NCBI GenBank assembly: GCA_020625635.1
Contig: JAHLBL010000080.1
Span: 1-7,386 of the forward strand
Source: a bacterium
GTDB taxonomy: Bacteria; Bacillota; Clostridia; Oscillospirales; Acutalibacteraceae
Length of the DNA stretch: 7,386 bases
Reading direction: 5' to 3'
In this document: one piece after another, positions 6,208-7,386 of the stretch
Layout: each line of letters starts with the position of its first letter
Numbering within the stretch: position 1 is the first letter of the stretch
The notes under the pieces: generated by a model
Seen by the model: the letters and a program-made list of their open reading frames with translations, nothing else
Told to the model about the DNA's origin: nothing
Databases searched by the model: none
Program-made: the position numbers and the translations under genes

Positions 6208-6311
6208 TATTATAAATATAGTAAAATGCACTATCTGGCAGAAAAACCATCAACCGACTGTCTGCATAGCGGCAAAACCGCATGGAATGTGCAAGCTATT
6301 ATATTGTAATA
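6208..6311. other. Compact base-paired island upstream of glgB (unidentified)
   Basis: The rest of the 6106-6334 intergenic region is AT-rich, but 6227-6296 is GC-richer and folds on paper. Outer arms 6208-6231 and 6289-6311 are imperfect inverted repeats (about 18 of 23 positions, ending in TGCAC/GTGCA). Inside, GCAGA (6238-6242) pairs with TCTGC (6261-6265), and GCGG (6269-6272) with CCGC (6278-6281) around a CAAAA loop, extended by CAT/ATG past a bulged A. This makes a three-way junction. It matches no riboswitch class I recognise. It could be a leader RNA for glgB, a small non-autonomous repeat element, or a chance fold in AT-rich DNA. Confidence 0.35.
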
Positions 6312-6322
6312 TTATCAAGAAA

Positions 6323-6337
6323 TGAGGCTTGGTTATG
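6323..6337 (+). promoter_or_regulatory. Ribosome binding site and start codon of glgB
   Basis: TGAGG (6323-6327) lies 7 nt before the ATG at 6335-6337. CAAGC (6292-6296) is complementary to GCTTG (6327-6331), which touches the last G of this site, so a long-range stem could partly cover it. A second in-frame ATG at 6353 lacks an equally good site. Confidence 0.7.
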
Positions 6338-7386
6338 GAAATTGATTACAATATGAGGAAACTTTTTAACGAAGAATACCTTACACAGGTGGCATATATG
6401 TATAACAATATGCCGCGCGGTCTTTTAGGTCCTCACTTTACGGAGTACGGACTGAGAATTGCGGTTTATCTTCCGCAGTGCAACTCCGTTGAGTTCGTAA
6501 ACAAGGACAACGGCGAGGTTCACCGCGCTTTCCTTGTACATGAAAAAGGAATTTTCGCCGCAAATATCCACACAGACAGAGTATTTGACTACTACTATCG
6601 CGCGTGGGACGAGGACGGAAACTACTACGAGAGCGAAGACTCCAACTATTTCCCGACTCAGTTCTCAGAGGTTGACGGCTATCTCTTCGGTCAGGGCACA
6701 CACTATGACCTTTACGAGAAGCTCGGCGCTCACAAGAAGAGAATCAACGGCGTTGACGGCGTTCTCTTCAACGTCTGGGCTCCCAACGCTCAGCGCGTAT
6801 CCGTTATCGGTAACTTCAACAACTGGGATCCCGCTATCCATATGATGAGCAAGGTCTCCGAGGTCGGCGTACACGAAATCTTCATTCCGCGTATCGGCGA
6901 GAACGAGATGTACAAGTTCCAGGTTAAGACCGTAGACGGATTCTGTGTTGACAAGACTGACCCGTTCGGCTTTACACAGCAGATGCGTCCCGAGACAGCT
7001 TCTATTGTTAACGACCTCAACTCCTATGAGTGGAAGGATAACGAGTATATGGAGGCGAGAAAGACCTCCGATTATAACACAAAGCCGATGGCTATCTACG
7101 AGGTTCACCTCGGTTCATGGCGTCAGCACGAGGACGGCTCGTTCTACAATTACCGCGAGCTTGCTGATATGCTCAGCGACTATGTTCTCGATATGGGCTA
7201 TACCCACATCGAGCTTATGGGTATCCTTGAGCATCCGTTCGACGGCTCATGGGGCTATCAGGTAACGGGCTACTTTGCTCCGACCTCACGTTTCGGCACA
7301 CCCGAAGATTTTATGTACTTTGTTGACAAGATGCACGAGAAGGGAATCGGCGTATTCCTCGACTGGGTACCCGCTCACTTCCCGAA
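6335..7386 (+). CDS. glgB: 1,4-alpha-glucan (glycogen) branching enzyme, 3'-truncated by window edge
   Basis: A cytosolic enzyme that cuts an alpha-1,4 glucan chain and rejoins it by an alpha-1,6 bond during glycogen synthesis. The window holds 350 codons and two bases of the next; the frame is open to the edge, and a full bacterial GlgB is about 630-750 residues. An N-terminal region (1-135) is followed by a CBM48 domain at about 140-230 (GVLFNVWAPNAQRVSVIGNFNNWD). The GH13 domain then begins: IYEVHLGSW (254-262), ELMGILEHPFDGSWGYQVTG (293-312), YFAPTSRFGTPEDFMYFVD and region I-like FLDWVPAHFP (341-350). These motifs are characteristic of branching enzymes rather than debranching ones. The catalytic Asp, Glu and Asp lie beyond the window. 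No signal peptide is seen. The gene is divergent from tetR, near an extracellular pullulanase, so storage and breakdown genes are neighbours. Confidence 0.95.
   Translation, partial: MEIDYNMRKLFNEEYLTQVAYMYNNMPRGLLGPHFTEYGLRIAVYLPQCNSVEFVNKDNGEVHRAFLVHEKGIFAANIHTDRVFDYYYRAWDEDGNYYESEDSNYFPTQFSEVDGYLFGQGTHYDLYEKLGAHKKRINGVDGVLFNVWAPNAQRVSVIGNFNNWDPAIHMMSKVSEVGVHEIFIPRIGENEMYKFQVKTVDGFCVDKTDPFGFTQQMRPETASIVNDLNSYEWKDNEYMEARKTSDYNTKPMAIYEVHLGSWRQHEDGSFYNYRELADMLSDYVLDMGYTHIELMGILEHPFDGSWGYQVTGYFAPTSRFGTPEDFMYFVDKMHEKGIGVFLDWVPAHFP

Noticed and set aside
6135..6283. Minus-strand frame of about 49 codons starting MRFCRYADSRL across the intergenic region
   Set aside because: Most of it is Tyr/Ile-rich translation of AT-rich promoter DNA, it has no ribosome binding site, and it covers the predicted tetR promoter.
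6106..6334. Known riboswitch or T-box upstream of glgB
   Set aside because: I looked for purine, c-di-GMP, THF, ZTP, T-box and similar cores and found no diagnostic conserved sequence; only generic pairing is visible.
6665..7108. 147-codon open frame on the minus strand within glgB
   Set aside because: Antisense to conserved CBM48 and GH13 motifs of glgB; its openness follows from the codon bias of the plus-strand gene.
6945..7265. 106-codon plus-strand open frame within glgB
   Set aside because: Overlaps the conserved branching enzyme frame and is rich in Ser, Thr and Arg with no recognisable motif; glgB itself runs off the window edge.
7211..7272. ELMGILEHPFDGSWGYQ in glgB with Gly where ELMP is common
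   Set aside because: Gly at this place is, to my knowledge, frequent in clostridial branching enzymes; not an anomaly.
1..7386. CRISPR array, tRNA or rRNA gene, insertion sequence or phage genes
   Set aside because: No regularly spaced repeats, cloverleaf-like segments, rRNA-like sequence or transposase or integrase frames were seen on either strand.

Overview
The window looks like chromosomal DNA from a Gram-positive gut or rumen Clostridia, most likely a Ruminococcus-type bacterium. The main reasons are a secreted pullulanase that ends in a Ser/Thr/Gln/Pro-rich linker and a type I dockerin, consensus purine-rich Shine-Dalgarno sites, AT-rich spacers between coding regions of roughly balanced GC, and protein sequences that resemble clostridial families. 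The genus is an inference; there is no rRNA or other marker here.

Layout, left to right. (1) 1-1143, plus strand: the 3' part of an AGCS-family sodium:amino acid symporter, cut by the window edge. (2) 1144-1227: a short spacer with a near-consensus sigma-70 type promoter and a small hairpin. (3) 1228-2160, plus strand: a membrane-anchored family 2 glycosyltransferase of the GtrB/DPM1 type with a TTG start. (4) 2179-2219: a long hairpin between convergent genes that can terminate both. (5) 2241-6105, minus strand, read right to left: a TetR-type regulator (6105-5566), a dockerin-bearing type I pullulanase (5491-3089) and a patatin-like phospholipase (3092-2241). The last two overlap by 4 bp (ATGA). 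(6) 6106-6334: an AT-rich divergent intergenic region with the tetR promoter and a compact, base-paired island. (7) 6335-7386, plus strand: the 5' two thirds or less of a glycogen branching enzyme (glgB), running off the right edge.

Functional reading. The right half is an alpha-glucan locus. The secreted pullulanase should cut alpha-1,6 branches of starch-type polymers outside the cell, and its dockerin suggests docking onto a cohesin scaffold, as in the amylosomes known from Ruminococcus bromii. The divergent glgB makes alpha-1,6 branches in intracellular glycogen. A TetR-type regulator sits between them with inverted repeats around its own promoter; a different inverted repeat brackets the -10 of the pullulanase promoter. 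The patatin-like protein has no obvious link to glucan use but appears translationally coupled to the pullulanase. The transporter and glycosyltransferase on the left seem to be unrelated, independently transcribed genes.

The least explained DNA is 6208-6311. It is a region of about 104 bp with imperfect inverted termini, two internal stem-loops and a 27-codon ORF, just upstream of glgB. It could be a structured leader RNA, a small MITE-like repeat, or chance. No clearly new multi-gene system is visible.
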